From Actinomycetota bacterium (GTDB lineage Bacteria > Actinomycetota > Actinomycetes > Nanopelagicales > Nanopelagicaceae): DNA of 54,020 bases. The stretch is taken from contig JAQBVO010000011.1 of the NCBI GenBank assembly GCA_027728065.1, positions 1 through 54,020 of the forward strand. Direction: 5' to 3'. Made by a program: the position numbers and the translations under genes. Position 1 is the stretch's first letter, and each line of letters starts with the position of its first letter. Shown piece after piece: positions 9,010-16,378 of this stretch. Below the pieces are notes generated by a model. That model was not told the origin of the DNA and did not search any database. It saw only the letters and a program-made list of their open reading frames with translations.

Positions 9010-9969
9010 TTATTCCTTTGCTTGACGTATGGCGCTAGTGAGTGCGGGTATGACTTGGTGTAGATCTCCGATGATTGCATAATCGGCATAACGTAAAATC
9101 GGTGCCTCGGGATCGGTATTGATCACGACGATTGTCTTACTATTTTTCATTCCTGCGATGTGTTGCATGGCACCAGATATTCCAGCGGCGATATAGAGAT
9201 CTGGTGCGACTTTTGTACCTGTCTGCCCCACTTGTTCGGCATGTGGGCGCCATCCAGAGCTAGTTACAACGCGGGAGCAACCGACAGTACCTCCCAAGAG
9301 AGTCGCTAACTCTTCTAAGTTTGCAAAGCCCTCTGCGCCACCGACACCACGGCCCCCTGAAACGATAACTTTTGCATCAATCAGTGTTACCCCACCTTTA
9401 GATTCACCAGAACTCCTGCTAAGGATTTTTACAACTGTATCTGCCGGTTCTAACTCTGGTTGGAACTGGGCAAGAGTTGCCGCTGGTCCGTTGATGGATT
9501 GCGGCTCTGTTGAAAAGCTAAGTACTGTTGCAATCAATAATTCGGAGTGAACATGTGCCGATTCAATTAAGTTACCGGCCCATCGTGCACGCAGAACATG
9601 ATGCGGTGATCCCAATGTGATCTCTGAACACTCTGCCGCCATGGGAATATCCATGAAGGCGGCGAGATGGGCTAACTGCTCGTTGCCACGAGGAGAGCCA
9701 GCGGCCAATACGGCGGCGGGCTTAAGTTTTTCAACTAACTCACTTAATGCTCGACCCGATGCCATAGGCGTGTAGTCGGTAATTGCCGCATGTGATGCAA
9801 CGTGTAAAATCTGTGCGCCGTATTCACCAACAATGTTTAAAACTCCGGCACCATCACTACCAATGACAACTGCATGAATCTCTTGCGAGAGTTTGCGGGC
9901 GGCTGTAAGTGCTCGTAGAGATAGTGGATCGATCTCCCCACGGTCATGATCAACTAAAACCAGAATCAT
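9010..9969 (-). CDS. etfA: Electron transfer flavoprotein alpha subunit
   Basis: EtfA (319 aa), the FAD-carrying subunit of ETF. The N-terminal Rossmann-like domain starts MILVLVDHDRG. The C-terminal FAD domain carries VSGGRGVGGAEGF, SRVVTSSGW, QVGQTGTKVAPDLYIAAGIS, GAMQHIAGM and INTDPEAPI, all typical. Its start overlaps the etfB stop by one base. Placed directly behind the dimethylglycine-dehydrogenase-like gene, this ETF is most likely the dedicated electron acceptor of that flavoprotein. The ETF:quinone oxidoreductase needed to pass electrons onward is not in the window. Confidence 0.95.
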   Translation of the reverse strand: MILVLVDHDRGEIDPLSLRALTAARKLSQEIHAVVIGSDGAGVLNIVGEYGAQILHVASHAAITDYTPMASGRALSELVEKLKPAAVLAAGSPRGNEQLAHLAAFMDIPMAAECSEITLGSPHHVLRARWAGNLIESAHVHSELLIATVLSFSTEPQSINGPAATLAQFQPELEPADTVVKILSRSSGESKGGVTLIDAKVIVSGGRGVGGAEGFANLEELATLLGGTVGCSRVVTSSGWRPHAEQVGQTGTKVAPDLYIAAGISGAMQHIAGMKNSKTIVVINTDPEAPILRYADYAIIGDLHQVIPALTSAIRQAKE

Positions 9970-10724
9970 CAGAAGGCTCCAATCTGCTTCAAGACTTCCA
10001 CTAAAGCAGGTACGGCATCTGGACCTTTGCCTAAAATCTCAGCGCCCTTATCTTTTGATGGTGCAAGTGCCAGCGTTACCTTCTCTAGCTTTGGAACTCT
10101 CGCTTCTGCTTTTCTCACATCTACAGTTTTTTTACGGGCGGCCATTCGTCCAGGAACCGATGGATACCGTGGAATATTTAAACCATCTCGTACGGTGACA
10201 ATGGCTGGAAGTGGTGCTTCGTAATGCTCGCGGCCATATGCTACAACGCGATCACAGCTGACTATGTTGTTTTCAACTTTCATGGATTTAACATTTGTCA
10301 CGATCGGCAGATTAAGTGCATGAGCCATACGGATATGAATCTGGTAACCAGCGCTATCTGCAGATTCAGCGCCAAAGATAATGAGATCAAACTTTGTCTC
10401 TTCGGCTTTAATCGCATCGACCAGTGCCGCGGCCGTACCTTGTGGATCCCACTCTTGTCCATCGGTCTCAATAAGAACTGCGCGAGTCGCACCGATTGCT
10501 AACTGCGATCGCAGCTGCTCTTCAGCATCACTTGGCCCAAGTGTTAATAGTGTGAGCGTGCCACCCATTTGTTCGACTAGTTGCACACCAGCTTCAACTG
10601 CGTTTTCTTCGTGGGGACTGATACCAAAACCCAAGTGCTTGGTTTCAATATCGCGCAAATCAGGCGTCAAGATCAGAGTTCCACCTGCCAGAGGAACTCG
10701 CTTTAGGCAGACAAGTACATCCAT
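9969..10724 (-). CDS. etfB: Electron transfer flavoprotein beta subunit
   Basis: EtfB (251 aa), the AMP-binding partner of EtfA. It begins MDVLVCLKRVPLAGG and has the family's HEENAVEAGVQL and FGAESADSAGYQI-like segments, plus the ETF-beta signature region around RDGLNIPRYPSVPGRMAARKK. It overlaps the upstream flavoprotein gene by one base and etfA by one base. Length is normal. The context (DMG dehydrogenase, ETF, C1-folate enzymes) argues for a catabolic N-demethylation chain and not fatty-acid oxidation. Confidence 0.95.
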   Translation of the reverse strand: MDVLVCLKRVPLAGGTLILTPDLRDIETKHLGFGISPHEENAVEAGVQLVEQMGGTLTLLTLGPSDAEEQLRSQLAIGATRAVLIETDGQEWDPQGTAAALVDAIKAEETKFDLIIFGAESADSAGYQIHIRMAHALNLPIVTNVKSMKVENNIVSCDRVVAYGREHYEAPLPAIVTVRDGLNIPRYPSVPGRMAARKKTVDVRKAEARVPKLEKVTLALAPSKDKGAEILGKGPDAVPALVEVLKQIGAF

Positions 10725-13243
10725 TACGCCATAATCCGTTCGTTAGATGGGTCAAATACCGATGTCGCACCGACTTCGGCGATTGAACATGGATAGTGCT
10801 CGCCTAAATACTCAACTAAAAACTTATTACCAGCAAGGGCGAGCTCGGTCGGTAGATATGACATCAAAATATGTTTGCCTAAAGAGGGTGCAGATCCAGC
10901 ACTTGTGACATAAGAGCGGCGACCATGTGTATCCACTATTGGCTGCTTATCAAGGTTCAGGATCGGCTCGTTACCCATCATGTAGCGCATTTCACCGCTA
11001 GATGAAGTGTGGTCATCGACAAATAATGTGCAGAGCATTGTTACTGGCTTCTCACTACGATGCTTGACGTGGGCCGCCTTACCGATGAAATCAGCCTCTT
11101 TTAACTTCGGTGATTGCATTCCAGCTTCGACCACGGTGTATTCGGTTTCAAGCTCTGGGCCATATGCTCGATAACATTTTTCAAGACGACCTGTGGTGCC
11201 ATAAACACCGATTCCAACAGGAATCATCTCGTGGTTTTTACCTGACTCCCACAACATCTGCCATAGCTTTGCACCCTGTTCAATTGGAATATAGAACTCC
11301 CAACCAAGATCACCAACGTAAGAGATACGCGATGCAAGTACGCGTAGAGGACCAACCTCGATAATTTTGCAGGTGCTGAACTTAAATGACTCATGGCTCA
11401 TGTCGTTCTTAGTTACTGCTTGAATAATTTCACGGGCCTTAGGGCCCCAGATTCCAATCGTTGTATAGCTAGATGTTAAATCAAAGATCTGTGCAGAGCC
11501 ATCGGTTGGCAATAAATCGCCAAACCATTTCTTATCGGCCATGCCATGTGCTCCACCAGTTACAACTCGGAAATGATTGGTATCTAAGCGCATGATTGTT
11601 AAATCAGATTTAAACCCACCATTTGGTCCGAGAATTGGTGTGTAAACAACACGCCCAATTGCTACATCCATCTGGCGTAGAGCCGCTTTTTGTACTACTG
11701 CCAGCGCGGACGGACCCGTAATGTCAAAGATTGCAAAGGCTGAAAGATCGACAATACCGGCACTCTCGCGCATTTGAAGGTGCTCTGCATTGATAATCGG
11801 TGACCACCAACGTGACTCCCACTCGGCAGTACGGGGCATAGTTTTTTGCCCAAACTTTTCAAGCAGGTTTTTATTTGATTCATACCAAAATGGACGCTCC
11901 CACCCAGCGGTCTCGTAGAAGACTGCGCCGAGCTCTTTCTCTAGGGCGTAAAACGGAGATAGACGAACATTTCTATTCGATGCGTACTGCTCTAATGGAT
12001 GCACGATGCCGTAAGTCTTATTAAAACTCTCATCAACACGTGACTTGATATGGAACTCGGTCTTTTGATGATCGTGAAAACGGGCGATATTAGATGAGTG
12101 CAAATCGATCTGTGACTCTCCCAGTACCATCCACTCGGCCACAGATTTTGAAGTACCTGGACCCTCTTTAATCCATACGGCCGCCACCGACCATAGACCC
12201 TTGACCTCTGGTGTTTCACCGAGAATCGGCATTCCATCGGGTGTGTAAGAGAGAATTCCGTTGCATGCATATTTTTCACGCACGTTTTCGTCGCCCACGA
12301 TTGAAGGCATTAGTTCGTATGAGTGTTCATCTTGAATATCAAAATCTGCCTGGGTAAAAGCAAACTCAGTGGGTGAGAGTGTTGCCGCAGCATTAGATGG
12401 CAGATCATCGGGTGTGTAGAGAATTGGACGGTGAGCATAAGAACCAATCTCAAGACCTGTGCCATGTTGGCGTTCATACATAAATACATCCATGTCACGC
12501 ACGATTGGCCACTCAATATCACCCTTAGTTCCAGCAAAGAACGGGACTGGCCCAATATCTTTCATCTGGTGAACTGCCGGTGTTAATGGAATATGCGCCC
12601 CTGCCATTGCGGCAAGCTTGGGTGACCAACAACCAGTTGCGATGACAACATACTCAGCCTCAATTCTGCCTTGATCGGTAACGACACCAGTAACACGTCC
12701 ATCTACGACGGTAATATCTAAAACTTCAGTATTTGCAAATGAAACGGCGGCACCCATTTCGCTCGCGCTCTCGCGCATGAGCGTGCCTGTACGCAGGGAA
12801 TCAACAACTCCAACGGTTGGTTGGTAATAACCGCCCAAAATGATCGTCTCATCGATATATGGCACTAACTCTTTAACTTGGGCGGGTGTGAGGATGCGAC
12901 CACCATCGATTCCCCAAGATTTAGCCGATGTAATACGTCGGGCAAGCTCTTGCATGCGCTCTGGTGTACGTGCAACTTCAATTCCACCCGATTCGGTAAA
13001 TGTTCCAAACTCTTTATATTGGCGCATACTCTCAGCCGTTATCGCCGTCATCTCTTTCGAGTGATCTACAGGGAAAATAAAATTAGATGCGTGTCCAGTT
13101 GAGCCACCTGGGCTTGGTAAAGGTCCCTTATCAATCTGAACGATATCTCTCCATCCCAACTTTGCAAGGTGATAGACCATGCCGTTGCCGACAATACCTG
13201 CGCCAATAACGACGCACTTTGCCTTTGCAGGTAACTTACTCAT
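10724..13243 (-). CDS. Dimethylglycine/sarcosine dehydrogenase-like flavoprotein (FAD oxidoreductase + GcvT)
   Basis: An 839-residue enzyme oxidising an N-methyl group and passing the carbon to THF as 5,10-methylene-THF. Domains: FAD-binding DAO fold (VIGAGIVGNGMVYHLAKLG, residues 12-30; GSTGH51ASN, whose His corresponds to the residue that carries covalent FAD in mammalian DMG dehydrogenase); a middle FAO domain ending near 440; GcvT-like folate-binding domain about 460-730 (GWERPFWY, ESAGIVDLS, YVGDLGWEFYIP); and a GcvT C-terminal barrel. The start has a strong Shine-Dalgarno (GAGGAA). It sits 29 nt behind gntR and overlaps etfB, so its electrons probably go to ETF. Substrate could be dimethylglycine, sarcosine or another N-methyl compound; sequence alone does not settle it. 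Confidence 0.88.
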   Translation of the reverse strand: MSKLPAKAKCVVIGAGIVGNGMVYHLAKLGWRDIVQIDKGPLPSPGGSTGHASNFIFPVDHSKEMTAITAESMRQYKEFGTFTESGGIEVARTPERMQELARRITSAKSWGIDGGRILTPAQVKELVPYIDETIILGGYYQPTVGVVDSLRTGTLMRESASEMGAAVSFANTEVLDITVVDGRVTGVVTDQGRIEAEYVVIATGCWSPKLAAMAGAHIPLTPAVHQMKDIGPVPFFAGTKGDIEWPIVRDMDVFMYERQHGTGLEIGSYAHRPILYTPDDLPSNAAATLSPTEFAFTQADFDIQDEHSYELMPSIVGDENVREKYACNGILSYTPDGMPILGETPEVKGLWSVAAVWIKEGPGTSKSVAEWMVLGESQIDLHSSNIARFHDHQKTEFHIKSRVDESFNKTYGIVHPLEQYASNRNVRLSPFYALEKELGAVFYETAGWERPFWYESNKNLLEKFGQKTMPRTAEWESRWWSPIINAEHLQMRESAGIVDLSAFAIFDITGPSALAVVQKAALRQMDVAIGRVVYTPILGPNGGFKSDLTIMRLDTNHFRVVTGGAHGMADKKWFGDLLPTDGSAQIFDLTSSYTTIGIWGPKAREIIQAVTKNDMSHESFKFSTCKIIEVGPLRVLASRISYVGDLGWEFYIPIEQGAKLWQMLWESGKNHEMIPVGIGVYGTTGRLEKCYRAYGPELETEYTVVEAGMQSPKLKEADFIGKAAHVKHRSEKPVTMLCTLFVDDHTSSSGEMRYMMGNEPILNLDKQPIVDTHGRRSYVTSAGSAPSLGKHILMSYLPTELALAGNKFLVEYLGEHYPCSIAEVGATSVFDPSNERIMA

Positions 13244-13272
13244 AGTTTTTTCCTCGTTCTTTTCTTTGTGGT

Positions 13273-13935
13273 TTATAGAGATTGACGAATAGTTGTTTCA
13301 AAGCCTTCTACGTGATCGCGCATCGCTTTGCCTGCAGCCTTTGCATCATTACTGGCAATGGCTTCAAGCAAAAGTTGGTGTTCGATGATCGCTTCGCTTA
13401 GACGTGCGACTTTGTCGAGGGCTAAAAACCAGATCCGCAGTGCATGTGCATAGTAATTATCTAAAGCCGCTGCTAAAAAATCATTATGTGTGCATTGATA
13501 AATGTGATGATGAATCCGTTGATCTAAGCCAATCAAGGTAGGCATATCCACATTACCTTTTAAGCCCTTAATCTCTGCGATGAGTTTTTGAGTAATGACT
13601 TGGTCGGCCGATGTTGATCTAAGAGCTGCAAGTTCGGCCGCCTTTATCTCTAAAACCGCACGTACTTCAGAGAGCGCCGATAAGTTAGCCACATCGACCC
13701 TAGAGACAAACATTCCGCGTCGCGGATAGACATCGACTAATTTTTCATTGGCCAGCGAGCGCAGCGCCTCACGAATCGGCGTGCGACCAAAGCCCAGCCG
13801 CGCCATTAAATCACTCTCACTAATCAGGGAGCCTGGTTCAAGCTCTAAGGTAATAATCATCGAACGGATACGGCTATAGGCCTCATCTGAGAGTGATGCG
13901 CCCTGGCGGGTAAGGATTTGAATCACCTGGCTCAT
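13273..13935 (-). CDS. GntR-family regulator with FCD ligand domain
   Basis: 220-residue FadR-subfamily repressor. A winged-helix HTH spans residues 15-75 (AYSRIRSMIITLELEPGSLIS; RTPIREALRSLANEKLV). The C-terminal FCD all-helical domain has metal/ligand candidates D138, H142, H186 and H208. It is the first gene of the minus-strand C1 operon and probably controls it in response to a substrate or C1 intermediate. Its ATG follows a TATCAT -10 box by 7 nt with no Shine-Dalgarno, and a perfect palindrome overlaps that box, so autoregulation is likely. The effector is unknown. Confidence 0.9.
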   Translation of the reverse strand: MSQVIQILTRQGASLSDEAYSRIRSMIITLELEPGSLISESDLMARLGFGRTPIREALRSLANEKLVDVYPRRGMFVSRVDVANLSALSEVRAVLEIKAAELAALRSTSADQVITQKLIAEIKGLKGNVDMPTLIGLDQRIHHHIYQCTHNDFLAAALDNYYAHALRIWFLALDKVARLSEAIIEHQLLLEAIASNDAKAAGKAMRDHVEGFETTIRQSL

Positions 13936-13942
13936 GGCAGAG

Positions 13943-13965
13943 ATGATATATCAGTAATATATTGA
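13943..13965 (-). promoter_or_regulatory. gntR leaderless promoter with overlapping operator-like palindrome
   Basis: On the minus strand a -10 TATCAT (13943-13948) lies 7 nt before the gntR ATG. The perfect 10-bp palindrome TGATATATCA (13944-13953) covers this box, and the adjacent 13951-13965 is a second, imperfect inverted repeat with an AATATATT core. A TTTAAA at 13966-13971 is a weak -35 with 17-bp spacing. A repressor bound here would block polymerase directly. Confidence 0.6.
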
Positions 13966-13975
13966 TTTAAAGGGG

Positions 13976-14710
13976 CTAGACCAGGATGTACTTATGAAAG
14001 AGCCAGGCAGATGCACCAAAGCCCACGGCGAGAATTAAGGCGCGATAGAGCGGTGCTGGCAGGCGTGCGGCCCATCGCCCACCGACCGTGCCACCGATAC
14101 TTGAGCCGAGCATAAGAGCTAAGACAAATAGCCACTGCGCCCGCCCACTAAAGATATAGACCACGTTAGAGAAGAGAGATGTCCAGCCGACAATGAGGTT
14201 TTTTGCAGTGTTAAGTCGCGCCGGCTCTCTATCGCTATCTCGGGCTAAAGCGGCGATTACCATCACGCCCTGTCCTGGTCCAAAGTAGCCACAGTACAAA
14301 CCACTTGCCCCTATAGCTACTTTTTCAACGAGATCATGGTGTGCACCTTTGAGCGGTTTGGGTTTAATTAAAAAGGAGAGAGAGGCAAATAAAAGCAGGA
14401 AAGGCACCATCTTTTCAAATACACCTGGTGGAACACTTAATAAGAGAACTGCCCCAATCAACGAAGTCAGAATTGAAATGATAATGAGCTGCTTATACTC
14501 GGCAAAATAAGCGCGCATCTGATGGCGGACTGATATTAAGGCAAAGAAATTTGCAGGTGTAACGCCGAGCGCATTTGTAATTGCAGCACTCACTGGTGAC
14601 ATTCCAGTGGCCAGAAGAACTGGATACGAGATTATCGATGCCCCGCCCGCCATCCCATTTATTGCACCAACGAGGATTCCAACGAAAAAGACAAAGATGT
14701 ACTCCAGCAT
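13976..14710 (-). CDS. TauE/SafE family membrane permease
   Basis: Polytopic membrane protein (244 aa from the chosen start) of the TauE/SafE (DUF81) family of putative anion exporters. It has about 8 hydrophobic segments and the repeated family motifs GAINGMAGGASIISYPVLLATG and CGYFGPGQGVMV. I chose ATG 14710 (MLEYIFVFF) over the upstream ATG at 14725 because a TATGGT -10 ends exactly 6 nt before it. The substrate is unknown; family members have been linked to sulfite, sulfoacetate and other small organic anions. Standing between the C1 operon and the Moco genes, it could move a C1 or sulfur anion, but that is only a guess. Confidence 0.82.
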   Translation of the reverse strand: MLEYIFVFFVGILVGAINGMAGGASIISYPVLLATGMSPVSAAITNALGVTPANFFALISVRHQMRAYFAEYKQLIIISILTSLIGAVLLLSVPPGVFEKMVPFLLLFASLSFLIKPKPLKGAHHDLVEKVAIGASGLYCGYFGPGQGVMVIAALARDSDREPARLNTAKNLIVGWTSLFSNVVYIFSGRAQWLFVLALMLGSSIGGTVGGRWAARLPAPLYRALILAVGFGASAWLFHKYILV

Positions 14711-14716
14711 CCCTAC

Positions 14717-14722
14717 ACCATA
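14717..14722 (-). promoter_or_regulatory. tauE leaderless -10 box
   Basis: TATGGT on the minus strand, 6 nt before ATG 14710, with no Shine-Dalgarno. It overlaps the opposing moaD -10 by 2 bp. Confidence 0.5.
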
Positions 14723-14726
14723 CAAT
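14721..14726 (+). promoter_or_regulatory. moaD leaderless -10 box
   Basis: TACAAT on the plus strand, 6 nt before ATG 14733, with no Shine-Dalgarno. It is interlocked with the tauE -10 on the other strand. Confidence 0.5.
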
Positions 14727-14732
14727 AAGTAG

Positions 14733-14978
14733 ATGGAAAAAGGGGTCGAAATTCGCTACTTTGCCGCCGCACGTGCTGCCGCAGGCGTAGATCAAACTAG
14801 TTTTGCACCTGCTCGATTTGATTCAATCATTGCCCAAGCCTGTATCTCTAATCCATCGTTAGCACATGTGATTTCGCAGTGCAGCTTTCTCTTAGATAGC
14901 GTGGCCGTGCATGATCAAAGCTGCATGGTGGCCGATGGCAGTGTTATCGATGTACTTCCACGTTTTGCTGGCGGCTAA
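14733..14978 (+). CDS. moaD: Molybdopterin synthase small subunit / ThiS-MoaD family
   Basis: 81-residue beta-grasp sulfur carrier. It opens with the MoaD-like IRYFAAARAAAGV and ends in the essential LPRFAGG diglycine tail, whose terminal Gly becomes the thiocarboxylate that supplies sulfur for molybdopterin dithiolene. It is the only plus-strand gene of the Moco block, transcribed divergently from tauE and convergently with moaE (10-bp gap). The middle of the protein is divergent, but the context with moaE, moaC, moeA and mobA makes MoaD much more likely than ThiS. Confidence 0.85.
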   Translation: MEKGVEIRYFAAARAAAGVDQTSFAPARFDSIIAQACISNPSLAHVISQCSFLLDSVAVHDQSCMVADGSVIDVLPRFAGG

Positions 14979-14988
14979 ATCTGCGCTC

Positions 14989-15411
14989 TTAGGCACTATT
15001 GACCCACTCCCCGGTCCCATCTACAAATACTTGATACTTCCAGATAGGAAGTTTTGCCTTAATCTGATCAACTAATCTCGAACAGATCTCAAAGGCGCTG
15101 GCCCTATGGGCCGCCGAAACCGCTACAAAAAAGGCGCTTTCACCTATCTCAATGGCTCCATAACGATGTGAGAGCGCAACTTTTATGGCCTCACTGGATT
15201 CAATAACACTGTTGGCAATCACAGTAATCTGCTCATGAGCAGTTGGATGTATCTCATATCGCAGTGCGGTCACCTGCCTGCCTCCATCGTGATTACGGAC
15301 ATTGCCAGTAAATGTAGCTATAGCTCCAGCGCTATCATCTTTTACCAGCGCTATTAACTGAGCAATCGATAAAACATCGGTTGTAAGACTGGCACGCACT
15401 AACTGCGCCAT
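14989..15411 (-). CDS. moaE: Molybdopterin synthase catalytic subunit
   Basis: 140-residue MoaE, which converts cPMP to molybdopterin using MoaD thiocarboxylate. Family landmarks are GAIATFTGNVRNHDGGR, ALRYEIHP, ALSHRYGAIEIGESAFFVAVSAAHR and the catalytic lysine region LPIWKYQVF. It starts at the last base of mogA (one-base overlap) and ends 10 bp from convergent moaD. It would act with the MoaD encoded on the opposite strand. Confidence 0.93.
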   Translation of the reverse strand: MAQLVRASLTTDVLSIAQLIALVKDDSAGAIATFTGNVRNHDGGRQVTALRYEIHPTAHEQITVIANSVIESSEAIKVALSHRYGAIEIGESAFFVAVSAAHRASAFEICSRLVDQIKAKLPIWKYQVFVDGTGEWVNSA

Positions 15412-15902
15412 CAGTGATCGACTCCATCGAGCTGATCTAAGATATGGCCCGCTAAACGTTCGATAATAACAACGCCATCTCGTACGCCACCCTGTGATCC
15501 GGGTAGATTTATAATCAAAGAGTTTGCATGTGTACCTGCTAGCCCTCGAGTTAAATCTGCAGTTGCGACACTTTTCCGCGAATATGCCCGTAACGCTTCG
15601 GAAAAACCTGGAAGGAGTTTTTCAATAAATGGTGCGGTCGCCTCGGGTGTCACATCGTGGGGCGAAACTCCAGTTCCACCAGTTGTCACAATCAACCGTA
15701 CTTTATTTGCAAGGGCCTTAACTATTTCGCCACTTATAGCATCGATATCGTCGGCGACGATTACTGGATTGCTAACTACGTAGCCAAGTTTTTCGAGCGC
15801 CTCTTGCAGAGATTTACCACTTAAATCCGGGTAGATACCTTGCGATGCACGGTTGCTCGCAGTGATTACAGTTGCTGTGCGTGCTATCACGCCCGCTTCC
15901 AA
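15411..15902 (-). CDS. mogA: Molybdopterin adenylyltransferase (MogA/MoaB family)
   Basis: 163-residue MogA/MoaB-type protein that adenylylates molybdopterin ahead of metal insertion. Motifs: RLIVTTGGTGVSPHDVTPEAT (molybdopterin-binding loop) and GTHANSLIINLPGSQGGVRDG. It overlaps moaC by 16 bp and moaE by one base, forming a tight moaC-mogA-moaE unit. The MogA versus MoaB distinction cannot be made safely by eye; the function is the same in practice. Confidence 0.9.
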   Translation of the reverse strand: MEAGVIARTATVITASNRASQGIYPDLSGKSLQEALEKLGYVVSNPVIVADDIDAISGEIVKALANKVRLIVTTGGTGVSPHDVTPEATAPFIEKLLPGFSEALRAYSRKSVATADLTRGLAGTHANSLIINLPGSQGGVRDGVVIIERLAGHILDQLDGVDH

Positions 15903-16360
15903 TCACCGTTCTTACCTCCAGATTTAGAGTCGATGCGAATATCGGTGATCGTTGCCGATGGATCAAGAGCTTTAACCATATCGATAATAGTCAATCCGGC
16001 AACGCTGACAGCAGTTAGCGCCTCCATCTCAACACCGGTTCGATCATAGGTTACAACATGGGAGTTAATAGCAACCCCTGAATCAACTATCTCTAAATCA
16101 ATCCCTATCGAATTAACTGCAATTGGATGACATAGTGGAATAAGTTCGCTCGTTTTCTTAGCCGCCATGATGCCTGCGATCCGTGCAGTTGCTACAACAT
16201 CGCCTTTAGGTGTTGTCCCATCGCGCAAAAGTCCAACAACATGTGGCGATAGATGAACATGGGCCGATGCATCGGCGATCCGCAGACTCTCTTGGCGGCC
16301 AGCGGTATCGACCATATTGGCTGCACCTTTACTGTCTAGATGCGTTAACTTATCGTTCAT
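15887..16360 (-). CDS. moaC: Cyclic pyranopterin monophosphate synthase accessory protein
   Basis: 157-residue MoaC, which acts after MoaA to form cPMP from the 3',8-cyclo-GTP intermediate. Conserved blocks are MVDTAGRQESLRIADA, KGDVVATARIAGIMAAKKTSELIPLCHPI and YDRTGVEMEALTAVSVAGLTIIDMVKA. A TAGACT -10 lies 7 nt before its ATG in the 18-bp gap after moeA, so it probably starts its own transcript. No moaA gene is in the window, so that partner must be elsewhere. Confidence 0.95.
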   Translation of the reverse strand: MNDKLTHLDSKGAANMVDTAGRQESLRIADASAHVHLSPHVVGLLRDGTTPKGDVVATARIAGIMAAKKTSELIPLCHPIAVNSIGIDLEIVDSGVAINSHVVTYDRTGVEMEALTAVSVAGLTIIDMVKALDPSATITDIRIDSKSGGKNGDWKRA

Positions 16361-16367
16361 AGAGTTG

Positions 16368-16373
16368 AGTCTA
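16368..16373 (-). promoter_or_regulatory. moaC leaderless -10 box
   Basis: TAGACT on the minus strand, 7 nt before the moaC ATG at 16360, with no Shine-Dalgarno. It would give moaC-mogA-moaE an independent transcript. Confidence 0.5.
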
Positions 16374-16378
16374 ATTCG

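Noticed and set aside
10381-10734. 117-codon plus-strand ORF
   Set aside because: Lies fully opposite etfB; a Ser/Cys-rich antisense translation typical of shadow frames.
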